This document shows, piece after piece, positions 1 to 8,339 of a DNA stretch of 64,000 bases (positions are counted from its first letter, which is position 1; each line of letters begins with the position of its first letter). A program made the translations under genes and the position numbers. Under the pieces are notes generated by a model. It made no database searches, had not been told where the DNA came from, and saw only the letters and a list, made by a program, of their open reading frames with translations. This DNA is from Clostridium vincentii. Lineage in GTDB: Bacteria > Bacillota > Clostridia > Clostridiales > Clostridiaceae. The DNA is taken from positions 1-64,000 of the forward strand of contig NZ_PVXQ01000013.1 of the NCBI RefSeq assembly GCF_002995745.1, in the 5' to 3' direction.

Positions 1-63
1 ATAAATCCAACTCCATTCTTTTTATCTTAGCAATAAAATTATAATGGATAATTTATGTATTGG

Positions 64-92
64 GGAGATGTTTTTACATCTCCTTTATTTTT
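64..92 (+). terminator. Rho-independent terminator of an upstream gene
   Basis: An 8-bp perfect stem (GGAGATGT/ACATCTCC) with a 4-base loop is followed by a T-rich run. It ends a transcript entering from outside the window. The rest of 1-248 is AT-rich, and I see nothing else in it except the ribosome site of the next gene. Confidence 0.75.
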
Positions 93-248
93 TTGCTACC
101 TTTGCCTACTAAAATTATACTCTAACGATTATTTAAGGTTATGTTTAGATTCTTTTTTATGCATTTTAAGATTTATATATTATATAATATTTTACACAAA
201 ATAGGAGCGGGAAAGCTTAATAAGTAATATTGTGGGGGTGGTGAAAAA

Positions 249-1130
249 ATGAAGTATTTGTTTATAGTAAACCCAGTAGCGGGAAAAGGAGAAGGATTAA
301 ATTACATTCAAGAGATTAAAAAATTATTTAAAGAAGAAGAGTATTACATAGAAGTAACAAAAAGGAAGGGACATGCTATAGAAATTGCTAAAAAATATTC
401 TTCAGAATCAGATTATATTATTTATGCAGTAGGTGGAGATGGGACAGTTAATGAAGTAGTAAATGGAATTGTGGGGAGTGATAGTTCATTAGTTATTATA
501 CCTACAGGCAGTGGTAATGATTTTATAAGAACTATTGACCCTAATTATAAGAAAAAAGATTTCTTACATAAATTAATTGGGGGCAATACTACCCTAGTTG
601 ATATTATAAAAATAAATGAAAAATATTTTTTAAATATAGCTTCAGTAGGACTAGATGCCGATATTGTTTATAATGCTATAGCATTTAAGAAAATGAAACT
701 TGTTAAAGGAGATATGGCATATATTTTTAGTGTAGCTAAAACCATATTTGGCAAAAAAGGAATACCTCTTAAAGTTAAACTAGATGGTAAAGAAATTTGG
801 GATGGTAAGGTATTGCTTTTAGCCATAGCTAATGGAAAGTGTTATGGAGGAGGAATAAAAATAACTCCTAATGCAGAGATTGATGATGGATTAGCAGATG
901 TTTGTTTAGTTGAAAATTCAAATCTTTTAAAAATATTTCGATTACTACCTAAATTAGCTACAGCGAAACATACAGAATCTAAAGAGGTCATAATTTATAG
1001 GGCAAAACAAATTGAAATAGAAGGTGAGAATATATTCAGAGTTAATATCGATGGAGAAATTGTAGAGTCTGACAGATTAATAATGCAGGTTATTCCTAAG
1101 GCTATTAAGTTGGTTATACCGGAGAACTAA
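249..1130 (+). CDS. Diacylglycerol/lipid kinase family protein (YegS/DgkB type)
   Basis: A soluble ATP-dependent lipid kinase that probably phosphorylates diacylglycerol or a related lipid at the inner face of the membrane, recycling DAG from lipoteichoic acid or phospholipid turnover. The N-terminal DAGK catalytic domain shows the family nucleotide motif GGDGTVNEVVNG at about residues 62-73 and PTGSGNDF at about 86-93. The C-terminal half is the beta-rich YegS-like domain ending in a conserved NIDGE. The length (293 aa) is normal. The ATG follows a GGGGGTGG ribosome site. The gene stands alone, 138 bp before an ABC transporter. Exact lipid specificity (DgkB versus another lipid) cannot be read from sequence. 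Confidence 0.88.
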   Translation: MKYLFIVNPVAGKGEGLNYIQEIKKLFKEEEYYIEVTKRKGHAIEIAKKYSSESDYIIYAVGGDGTVNEVVNGIVGSDSSLVIIPTGSGNDFIRTIDPNYKKKDFLHKLIGGNTTLVDIIKINEKYFLNIASVGLDADIVYNAIAFKKMKLVKGDMAYIFSVAKTIFGKKGIPLKVKLDGKEIWDGKVLLLAIANGKCYGGGIKITPNAEIDDGLADVCLVENSNLLKIFRLLPKLATAKHTESKEVIIYRAKQIEIEGENIFRVNIDGEIVESDRLIMQVIPKAIKLVIPEN

Positions 1131-1268
1131 AGAATAGCGAATATAGGCTTAAACCCTTTATAGGGAAAAAAATAAATTTTCATTGAACTTTTTCTAAATT
1201 TTTACGTTTAATATATGAAAATAAAGTGGAATTTATATAACTTAAAAAAGATATGGGAGAGTGGGAGT

Positions 1269-1982
1269 ATGTTAATAATTAATAATTTTTCTAAAACTTT
1301 TAAGGGTGGTAAAAAAGCAGTGGATAATTTAAATCTAACAATAGATGCAGGTGATATTTATGGATTTATTGGTCATAATGGAGCTGGAAAGACAACAACT
1401 ATTAGGGCTATTGTAGGAGTTATGGAGTTCGAGGAAGGGGAGGTTTTAATTGAGGGTCATTCTATAAAAGCAGAACCACTTTTATGTAAGTCTAAGATTG
1501 CTTATATTCCTGATAATCCAGATTTATATGAGCATTTAACAGGAATTCAATACTTGAATTTTATTGGTGACATTTTTAATGTTGGGAAATCAGATAGAGA
1601 AGTAAGTATAAAAAAATATGCTGATTTATTTGAAATCACCAAGAACTTAGGAGATTTGATATCCTCTTATTCTCACGGAATGAAGCAAAAGCTTGCAATT
1701 ATATCTGCACTTGTACATAAGCCAAAACTTTTAATTTTAGATGAACCATTTGTTGGACTAGATCCTCAAGCTGCCTTAACTTTAAAAAATATAATGCACG
1801 AATTATGCCATGATGGTAGTGCAATTTTCTTTTCTACCCATGTACTTGATGTTGCAGAAAAATTGTGTGATAAAATTGCAATTATCAAAGATGGTAAATT
1901 AATTGCCAGTGGGAAAACAGAAGAATTAACCAAGGGACGTACTTTGGAAGAGGTTTTTATGGAGGTAATTAAGCATGAGTAA
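1269..1982 (+). CDS. ABC transporter ATP-binding protein
   Basis: The ATPase subunit of an ABC-2 type exporter. Walker A (GHNGAGKTT) is at about residues 35-43 of the chosen product. The signature is the divergent YSHGMKQK, Walker B is LLILDEP, and the switch histidine is in STHVLD. These are typical of exporters of the YxlF/CcmA-like group. The reading frame is open from 1215, but the ATG at 1269 has a good GGGAG ribosome site about 7 bp upstream, whereas the upstream ATG has none, so I start at 1269 (237 aa). It overlaps the permease gene by 8 bp, so the two are translationally coupled. The substrate is unknown. Confidence 0.9.
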   Translation: MLIINNFSKTFKGGKKAVDNLNLTIDAGDIYGFIGHNGAGKTTTIRAIVGVMEFEEGEVLIEGHSIKAEPLLCKSKIAYIPDNPDLYEHLTGIQYLNFIGDIFNVGKSDREVSIKKYADLFEITKNLGDLISSYSHGMKQKLAIISALVHKPKLLILDEPFVGLDPQAALTLKNIMHELCHDGSAIFFSTHVLDVAEKLCDKIAIIKDGKLIASGKTEELTKGRTLEEVFMEVIKHE

Positions 1983-3549
1983 TGGCTGGATAATACTTTT
2001 AAAGGTACAACTAATGAGCTTTTTTGGAATCAATGAGCTGCGGTACTCTAAGGATTCTAAGAAACGGAGAAGTCTAATTATTTTTGGTGTATCTATAATT
2101 ATTGTTGGAATTTGTGCAGGTGCATATAGTGCTGCTATGGCCTACGGTTTAGTTAGTATGGGAATGGTAGAAATTATTCCTGCTTATATGTTGATGATAA
2201 TAAGTATTATCACTCTCATGGTTACTATGTTTAAAACAAATGGCATATTATTTGGATTTAAGGATTATGATATGGTTATGTCATTACCTGTAAAAACAAG
2301 TGCTGTCATCACCAGTAGGTTTATGATGATGTATGTTTTAAACTTTTTATTTGAATGTGTTGTTATTATCCCAGCATCTATTATTTATGCAATAAATATA
2401 GTACCTGAGCCAAGTTATTATATTATGATGATAATTAGCATTTTTATTATCCCCCTGATTCCAATGACCATTGCAACAACTTTTGGAGCAATAATTACAG
2501 CAATTTCATGTAGGTTTAAATATAAAAACCTATTGAGTATTTTGATGTCTTTTGGACTTTTTCTGGCTTTTTTTTATTTATCTATGAGTTCTAAGAATTT
2601 ACAGGTAGAGGATGTGGCTAATCTAAGTTCTGCCATGATGCAACAAATAAATATGACTTACCCAATTGCTAGAATATTTACAGAAGCTATTTGTAATTAT
2701 AATATTTTAGCATTTTCAGCATTTATTTTAATTTCCGTTACTTGGTTTTATGTATTTATTAAACTTATATCATGGAAATATAATGAGATGAATACTGCAC
2801 TAACAAACCATGAAACAAAAAGAAATTATAAAATGAAGTCTCTTGAAATATCATCTCCTTTTATAGCTTTGTACAAAAAAGAATTGAAACGCTATTTTTC
2901 TTCAACCATATATGTAATGAATACTGGTTTTGGAGTGGTGCTTTTATTAATAGCAACAGTTTTTATTGCTATATTTGGTGTTGAAAATTTGGATACTCTT
3001 ATTGGGGCTCCGGGGATTTCAGCTATGATTTCAGCATCAGCACCATTTGTTATTGCCACAATGATTTCAATAAGCTGTACCACAGCCTCTGCAATTTCTT
3101 TGGAAGGCAAGAATTTATGGATATTAAAATCCTCGCCTATAAAGGCAAAGACAATCTTCGATAGTAAAATAGCAGTTAATCTAACCATCTTATTGCCAAC
3201 GGTTATTGCATCAGGAATTGTTCTAGCAATTAGATTAAGGCTAGGTATTTTAGGGACCCTTATGATATTCATAACTCCAATAGTGTATTCCTTTTATATT
3301 GCCATTGTTGGAATTTTTACCAATTTAAAGTTTCCTAATTTTGACTGGACGTCTGAAACAGTTGTAATTAAACAAAGTGGCGCAACCTTAGTTTCCATGG
3401 TAGTTCAAATGCTAAGTGTAATAATTCCTTTTGGATTGATATTTGTCATACAAAAAGAATTATCAAATTATATAGTCATTGGAAGTACAGTTGTTATTGC
3501 AACAATTGCAGTAGTATTATACTCTTATATTAGCAGCCAAGAGCTATAA
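1975..3549 (+). CDS. ABC-2 type exporter permease
   Basis: The integral membrane partner of the preceding ATPase, about 524 aa. It has roughly a dozen strongly hydrophobic stretches separated by short loops and a large loop around residues 270-305. It resembles the large permeases of clostridial ABC exporters whose ATPase has a YSHGMKQ signature. The start overlaps the last codons of the ATPase gene. Substrate candidates include lipids, peptides or drugs, with no direct evidence for any. The pair ends 25 bp before hom, which may be co-transcribed. Confidence 0.82.
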   Translation: MSNGWIILLKVQLMSFFGINELRYSKDSKKRRSLIIFGVSIIIVGICAGAYSAAMAYGLVSMGMVEIIPAYMLMIISIITLMVTMFKTNGILFGFKDYDMVMSLPVKTSAVITSRFMMMYVLNFLFECVVIIPASIIYAINIVPEPSYYIMMIISIFIIPLIPMTIATTFGAIITAISCRFKYKNLLSILMSFGLFLAFFYLSMSSKNLQVEDVANLSSAMMQQINMTYPIARIFTEAICNYNILAFSAFILISVTWFYVFIKLISWKYNEMNTALTNHETKRNYKMKSLEISSPFIALYKKELKRYFSSTIYVMNTGFGVVLLLIATVFIAIFGVENLDTLIGAPGISAMISASAPFVIATMISISCTTASAISLEGKNLWILKSSPIKAKTIFDSKIAVNLTILLPTVIASGIVLAIRLRLGILGTLMIFITPIVYSFYIAIVGIFTNLKFPNFDWTSETVVIKQSGATLVSMVVQMLSVIIPFGLIFVIQKELSNYIVIGSTVVIATIAVVLYSYISSQEL

Positions 3550-3574
3550 AGATAATAGGGATGAGGGATATTAA

Positions 3575-4564
3575 ATGAATATAGGATTAATAGGGTACGG
3601 TGGAGTAGGTAAAGCCTTTATAAGATTATTAGAGGAAAAACATATCCATTGCAGCATTAAATACATTCTAAAAAGTGATGGGGGAGTATTCAATTCTAAG
3701 GGCTTAGATATTAATGATGTTATTAAGATTGAGGATAATATTAAAGAGCATGAGGAGTGGATGGAAGGCAGAAACTTTGAAAATGTTATAGATGAAAAAA
3801 TAGATTTTTTAGTGGAGCTAACTCCTACAAATATGAAAACAGGGGAACCTGCATTAACATATATAAAGGAAGCTTTAAATAGAGGGATAAATGTTGTAAC
3901 AGGAAATAAAGGGCCTATTTTAATTAATTATTTAGGCTTAAAGGAGTTAGCTAAAAAGAATAATGTTTCCCTTGGGATAGGCTGTACAACAGGGGGAGCT
4001 CTTCCTAGTATAACTGGAGGTAGGGTTGATTGTGCAGGTGCTAGAATTGAAGAAATTCAAGGTGTGTTAAATGGTACAACTAATTATATATTAAAAGAAA
4101 TGGGAACTAAGGAAATAGAATATGAAGAGGCACTAAAAAATGCTCAAGAATTAGGTATAGCAGAAACAAATCCTAAGATGGATGTGGAGGGTTTTGATAC
4201 AGCTATAAAGATGATAATATTAACTAATGCCCTACTGGGAAAAAAGCTGACCCTAGAGGATGCAGAAATAGAAGGAATAACTAAAGTAACAGTTAAGGAT
4301 ATAAAAGAAGCGGAACAGGAAGGTAAGAAAATTAAATTATTAGGCAAGGTTTTCACTAAAAAAGGTAATATAAAGGTTAAGGTAACACCAGTGTCAATAG
4401 ATGAAGAACATCCTTTATATTTTGTGGAAGGGAAAAATAAAGGGATATACTATAGGACGGATACCTTAGGCGATATAACTATAATAGGTGGAGCTTCCAG
4501 TACTAGAAATGCTGCAGCTGCAATTTTAAGAGATATTGAAAACATTAAGATTATGAGGGTGTAA
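3575..4564 (+). CDS. hom: Homoserine dehydrogenase, short form without ACT domain
   Basis: An NAD(P)H-dependent enzyme reducing aspartate semialdehyde to homoserine, the branch point to threonine and methionine. The N-terminal Rossmann motif is GYGGVGKAF at residues 7-15. The family signature around GTTNYILKEM and the acidic substrate site (the E-x-x-P-x-x-D-V-x-G-x-D pattern) are present at about 166-208. At 329 aa it lacks the C-terminal ACT regulatory domain found in the roughly 430-aa enzymes, so feedback control by threonine through ACT is not expected. A GAGGGATA ribosome site precedes the ATG. It is 3 bp from the cyclo-ligase gene, so they form an operon. Confidence 0.92.
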   Translation: MNIGLIGYGGVGKAFIRLLEEKHIHCSIKYILKSDGGVFNSKGLDINDVIKIEDNIKEHEEWMEGRNFENVIDEKIDFLVELTPTNMKTGEPALTYIKEALNRGINVVTGNKGPILINYLGLKELAKKNNVSLGIGCTTGGALPSITGGRVDCAGARIEEIQGVLNGTTNYILKEMGTKEIEYEEALKNAQELGIAETNPKMDVEGFDTAIKMIILTNALLGKKLTLEDAEIEGITKVTVKDIKEAEQEGKKIKLLGKVFTKKGNIKVKVTPVSIDEEHPLYFVEGKNKGIYYRTDTLGDITIIGGASSTRNAAAAILRDIENIKIMRV

Positions 4565-4567
4565 GTT

Positions 4568-5140
4568 ATGAAGAATAAAATAAGAAAAGATATTATTGGG
4601 AAAAGAGATTCTTTAGATTTAGAGAAAAAGAGAAATTTTGATAAAATTATAATAGGAAAGTTAAAAGAGACAGAGGAGTATAAAAAAAGTAAAAATATAT
4701 TTATATATATAGGTTTTGGTAGTGAAATAGATACAGCAAAATACATAGAAGAATTCTTAATGGAAGGAAAAAAGGTTTTTGTCCCTAGAACTAATATGGT
4801 GATTAAGACTATGGATGCAGTAGAAATTACATCCCTAAAAGAATTAGAAAGAAATAAGTTTGGAATATTAGAGCCGAATAAGAATAAGGAATCCATAGAT
4901 AAAAATCAGCTTCAATTAATTATTATGCCAGGGGTCGCCTTTGATATTGATAAAGGAAGAATAGGTTATGGTGGAGGATATTATGATAAGTATATGGAAT
5001 ATATAGCTGAAGGCATTCCTAAAATAGCATTAGCTTATGAACTTCAAATTATAGATAAGGTTCCTAGGGAAGACCATGATATTCTTCCAGACTCTATAAT
5101 TACAGAAAAGAGAACTATAATTCAGCCTGTATTGGAGTAA
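4568..5140 (+). CDS. 5-formyltetrahydrofolate cyclo-ligase
   Basis: Converts 5-formyl-THF to 5,10-methenyl-THF with ATP, returning stored folate to one-carbon metabolism. The 190-aa protein has the basic N-terminus of the family (K-x-x-I-R-K), a central PGVAFD segment and the C-terminal glycine-rich GRIGYGGGYYDKY signature at about residues 137-149. It follows hom almost without a gap, and both enzymes feed methionine and one-carbon supply. A strong terminator follows. Confidence 0.93.
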   Translation: MKNKIRKDIIGKRDSLDLEKKRNFDKIIIGKLKETEEYKKSKNIFIYIGFGSEIDTAKYIEEFLMEGKKVFVPRTNMVIKTMDAVEITSLKELERNKFGILEPNKNKESIDKNQLQLIIMPGVAFDIDKGRIGYGGGYYDKYMEYIAEGIPKIALAYELQIIDKVPREDHDILPDSIITEKRTIIQPVLE

Positions 5141-5164
5141 TATTAATTAAATTAAAGCGTATAT

Positions 5165-5219
5165 AAAAAAATAAGAAGTGAAGATTCTTTTTCAAGGAAT
5201 TTTCACTTCTTATTTTTTA
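5165..5219 (+). terminator. Terminator after the hom operon
   Basis: A long hairpin with arms of about 17 bp (AATAAGAAGTGAA pairing with TTCACTTCTTATT) is flanked by A-runs on one side and T-runs on the other, so it could act in both directions. Confidence 0.85.
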
Positions 5220-5397
5220 TACATCTTTAAAGAGTAACAAAATGGATAAAAACAATTTTAAATAAAGTACAAATATTACTTATCTTGAAAAACCATATTT
5301 ACCACACAAAGTTGTAGGATATAAATAATAAGTGGGAGATGGACTAAATTTCATGCAATTTAATCCATAAGCTGCTTAATTAAAAAGAGAGAAATTA

Positions 5398-5428
5398 TTG
5401 ATTTAGAGTAAACTGAAAATGATATACT
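5398..5428 (+). promoter_or_regulatory. MerR-type promoter with 19-bp spacer
   Basis: TTGATT (5398-5403) and TATACT (5423-5428) are separated by 19 bp, the over-long spacing typical of promoters activated by MerR proteins. A short inverted AGTA...TACT lies inside. It sits directly before the merR-like gene, suggesting autoregulation. The rest of 5220-5397 is AT-rich with only a weak inverted repeat at 5341-5366. Confidence 0.55.
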
Positions 5429-5449
5429 TAGATTAGGAGGTGAAATCAT

Positions 5450-5836
5450 ATGAAGATTGCAGAAGTATGTGAAAAATTTGGTCTTTCTCAGGACACACTC
5501 CGCTATTATGAACGCATCGGGCTGATTCCTCGTGTTAACCGCAATAAAAGTGGAATTAGGGATTATACTGAAGAAAATTGCAGGTGGGTGGAATTTAATA
5601 AATGTATGCGAAGTGCAGGACTTCCAATTGAAGTATTGATTGAGTATGTTACGCTGTTTCAACAGGGTGATCAAACCAGTCAGGCAAGAAAAGAACTTTT
5701 AATTGAACAACGTAAACTGCTTAAAGCAAAAATGGAAGATATGGAAAAAACAATTGGACGTTTGGATGATAAAATTACAAGATACGAACAGGCAGTAGTT
5801 GTAAAAGAAAAAACACTAAAAAGATCTGAGGAGTAG
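5450..5836 (+). CDS. MerR family transcriptional regulator
   Basis: A DNA-binding regulator. The N-terminal winged helix-turn-helix is typical: KIAEVCEKFGLSQDTLRYYE at residues 2-21, then RIGLIP and an RDYTEEN recognition segment. A C-terminal coiled coil runs over about residues 75-125. There is no cysteine cluster for metal sensing, so it fits the subgroup that controls small oxidoreductases in response to aldehydes or other stress (AdhR-like). Such genes usually sit beside their target, but here the next gene is convergent thrS, so no target is visible. Codon use (CGC, CGT, CTG, CCG-like choices) is richer in G+C than its neighbours, which points to transfer. The AGGAGGTG ribosome site is strong. 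Confidence 0.85.
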   Translation: MKIAEVCEKFGLSQDTLRYYERIGLIPRVNRNKSGIRDYTEENCRWVEFNKCMRSAGLPIEVLIEYVTLFQQGDQTSQARKELLIEQRKLLKAKMEDMEKTIGRLDDKITRYEQAVVVKEKTLKRSEE

Positions 5837-5883
5837 TCTTGTGATATAGAGTTTCAAGTTTAAACAGTAATATACTACAAAAC

Positions 5884-5916
5884 AAGACCAGCAAATTAAT
5901 TTGCTGGTCTTTATAT
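5884..5916. terminator. Shared terminator between convergent merR-like gene and thrS
   Basis: A perfect 14-bp palindrome (AAGACCAGCAAATT and its complement) lies with short T-rich flanks between two converging genes. The T-run is better on the minus strand. Confidence 0.6.
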
Positions 5917-5998
5917 TGCTTACAAATTATAAATATATAATTTGTGTAAACAAAGTAATATTAATATTTTTTTAAATTAGGTATTAATAAATTTAAGC

Positions 5999-7930
5999 CT
6001 ATATCTCTTTGTTAGCAATTTCAGTTAATATTCTAGTTTCAAATTCTACTAGAGCTACACTTCCTTCATCACCATCTTTTCTACTTCTTACAGATACTGT
6101 GTTTGATTCAGCTTCCTTTTCTCCAACAACTAGGATAAAAGGAGATCTCTCTAGTCTAGCTTCTCTTATCTTGTAACCAATCTTTTCAGCTCTGTAATCA
6201 GCTTCGACTCTTATGCCTTTGTTCTTTAATGATTTAACAACAGAATCTGCATAGTCATTGTACTTATCTGAAATTGGAAGAACCTTTGCCTGAACAGGAG
6301 ATAACCATGTTGGGAAGGACCCAGCATATTTTTCTATAAGCATAGCTAATGTTCTTTCATAACAACCTATTGATGATCTATGGATTATATAAGGACGTTT
6401 CTTTTCTCCATTCTTATCTATATAAGTCATGTCAAATCTTTCTGCTAAGGCAAAGTCAATTTGAACTGTAAATAGTGTATCTTCTTTACCATGAACGTTT
6501 CTGCATTGGAAATCAAGCTTTGGACCATAAAAGGCAGCTTCATCATCAGCTTCAACATAATCAATTTTTAAGTGATCGAGTATTTGCTTCATTACAGATT
6601 GAGTATGGTCCCAAGCCGCAGGGTTATTTATATACTTTTCAGTATTTTTAGGATCCCATTTAGAGAATCTATAAGTAATATCCTCAGCGATACCTAAAGT
6701 AGACATTATATAATCAATTAATTCAAGAACACCTTTGAATTCTTCTTCAAGTTGTTCAGGTGTAACAATTAAGTGACCATCAGCTAAGGTAAACTGCCTT
6801 ACTCTTGTAAGTCCGTGCATTTCACCGGAAGCTTCATTTCTAAATAAAGTAGAAGTCTCACCATATCTAATTGGTAGATCTCTATAGCTATGTTGCTCTG
6901 CATTGTAAATTGTATATTGGAAAGGACAAGTCATGGGTCTTAGAGCCATAACTTCCTCACCTTTTGATTCATCACCTAAAACAAACATTCCATCTTTATA
7001 ATGATCCCAGTGGCCAGAAGTTTTATATAAATCACTTTTAGCCATTAATGGAGTTTTAGTTAAAAGATAACCTCTTTTTTCTTCTTCATCTTCAACCCAT
7101 CTTTGAAGTAGTTGAATTATTTTAGCTCCCTTTGGCATCATTAGAGGAAGACCTTGACCTATTTTTTCATCGGTCATAAATAGTTTTAGTTCTCTTCCTA
7201 GTTTGTTATGATCTCTTTTTTTAGCTTCTTCTATAGCTTCTAAATGAACATCTAATTCAGCCTTTTTTAAGAAAGCAGTTCCATAAATCCTAGAAAGCAT
7301 CTTATTCTTTTCATTTCCTCTCCAGTAAGCACCAGCACTTCTGAGTAACTTAATTGCTTTTACTGGCTTTAAGGACATTAAGTGTGGTCCAGCACAAAGG
7401 TCCGTAAAGTCACCCATCTTGTAGAAGGAAAGAATTTCTCCTTCTGGTAGGTCGTTTATTAACTCAACCTTGTATGGTTCACTTTCCATTAATTTTAAAG
7501 CTTCTTCCTTTGGAAGTTCAAATCTTTCTATAGAAGGATTTTCTTTAATTATCTTTTTCATTTCAACCTCTAGCTTTACTAAATCTTCAGCAGTAAAGGG
7601 TGTCTCTACATCAAAATCATAGTAAAAACCATTAGTTATAGAAGGTCCTATAGCAAGCTTTGCAGTGGGGAATAGTCTTTGAACAGCATAGGCTAAAACG
7701 TGAGAAATACTATGACGTACTGCGTCTTTACCTTCTTGAGAATCAAAGGTGCATATACTAAGCTCTGCATCGTTATTTACTATATGACGAAGGTCTGAAA
7801 CCTTACCATCTACAATACCGCAACAAGCATTTCTAGCTAGACCTTCACTAATACCTTTTGTTATGTCTAAAACTGAAACTCCAGGTTCGAATTCTTTAAT
7901 AGAACCATCTTTTAAAGTTATTTTAATCAT
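5999..7930 (-). CDS. thrS: Threonyl-tRNA synthetase
   Basis: A cytoplasmic class II synthetase that charges tRNA-Thr. The full-length 643-aa protein carries an N-terminal TGS domain (residues 1-62) and an editing domain with the zinc-type HxxxH (HSISH, about 73-77) and the C-x-x-x-H of DLCAGPH near 181-187. The class II catalytic core has motif 2 (FRNEASGEMHGLTRVRQF, about 366-383), and a C-terminal anticodon-binding domain follows. Expression is controlled by the T-box leader just upstream. No internal break is seen. Confidence 0.97.
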   Translation of the reverse strand: MIKITLKDGSIKEFEPGVSVLDITKGISEGLARNACCGIVDGKVSDLRHIVNNDAELSICTFDSQEGKDAVRHSISHVLAYAVQRLFPTAKLAIGPSITNGFYYDFDVETPFTAEDLVKLEVEMKKIIKENPSIERFELPKEEALKLMESEPYKVELINDLPEGEILSFYKMGDFTDLCAGPHLMSLKPVKAIKLLRSAGAYWRGNEKNKMLSRIYGTAFLKKAELDVHLEAIEEAKKRDHNKLGRELKLFMTDEKIGQGLPLMMPKGAKIIQLLQRWVEDEEEKRGYLLTKTPLMAKSDLYKTSGHWDHYKDGMFVLGDESKGEEVMALRPMTCPFQYTIYNAEQHSYRDLPIRYGETSTLFRNEASGEMHGLTRVRQFTLADGHLIVTPEQLEEEFKGVLELIDYIMSTLGIAEDITYRFSKWDPKNTEKYINNPAAWDHTQSVMKQILDHLKIDYVEADDEAAFYGPKLDFQCRNVHGKEDTLFTVQIDFALAERFDMTYIDKNGEKKRPYIIHRSSIGCYERTLAMLIEKYAGSFPTWLSPVQAKVLPISDKYNDYADSVVKSLKNKGIRVEADYRAEKIGYKIREARLERSPFILVVGEKEAESNTVSVRSRKDGDEGSVALVEFETRILTEIANKEI

Positions 7931-7977
7931 TTTTAAAATCTCCCTTCAAATATGTGTTAATAAATATTTTGTAAAAT

Positions 7978-8200
7978 AAAAAAACCCCGCTCTATGATGA
8001 CATAGAGACGAAGTTTATCCGTGGTTCCACTCTAATTACCTATAAAATAGGTCACTTATGGTTATCGTAACGTGATAAAAACGGACTTTATTAAAGCCAC
8101 TCAGAGATGGTTTTCAGTTAATTTCATTTAAAAATACTCTCAGCTAGGTATTTTCTCTCTGCAAATGAAGTGCTAACTTACTGTTCTCGTCATCATTTTG
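7978..8200 (-). ncRNA. T-box leader of thrS, threonine specific
   Basis: Read on the minus strand, Stem I carries a GCTGAGAG-type apical element and the specifier ACC (Thr) at 8109-8111, followed by A. The T-box antiterminator sequence AGAGTGGAACCACGG is at 8019-8033. A terminator hairpin with CTCTATG/CATAGAG arms (7990-8007) is followed by TTTTTTT. Uncharged tRNA-Thr pairing with ACC and with the TGGA bulge should stabilise the antiterminator and turn on thrS. The TGGA bulge implies a tRNA with U at the discriminator position. Confidence 0.93.
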
Positions 8201-8217
8201 TATATTCATTAGTATTA

Positions 8218-8246
8218 ATTATAATTATATTGATTTTATATGTCAA
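8218..8246 (-). promoter_or_regulatory. Promoter of thrS
   Basis: On the minus strand TTGACA (8246-8241) and TATAAT (8223-8218) are spaced by exactly 17 bp, placing the transcript start near 8211, just before the T-box leader. Confidence 0.8.
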
Positions 8247-8339
8247 CAGATTAATAAAATTAACCTGTTTTTAACTAAAAACAAACATAATTTTTGCAAA
8301 AAACTATTAATATTAGAAATATTGGTAGGGGGTAATTAT

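Noticed and set aside
1215..1268. Longer N-terminus for the ABC ATPase from the ATG at 1215.
   Set aside because: No ribosome site precedes it, and the 18 extra residues do not match the ATPase family, while GGGAG fits the ATG at 1269.
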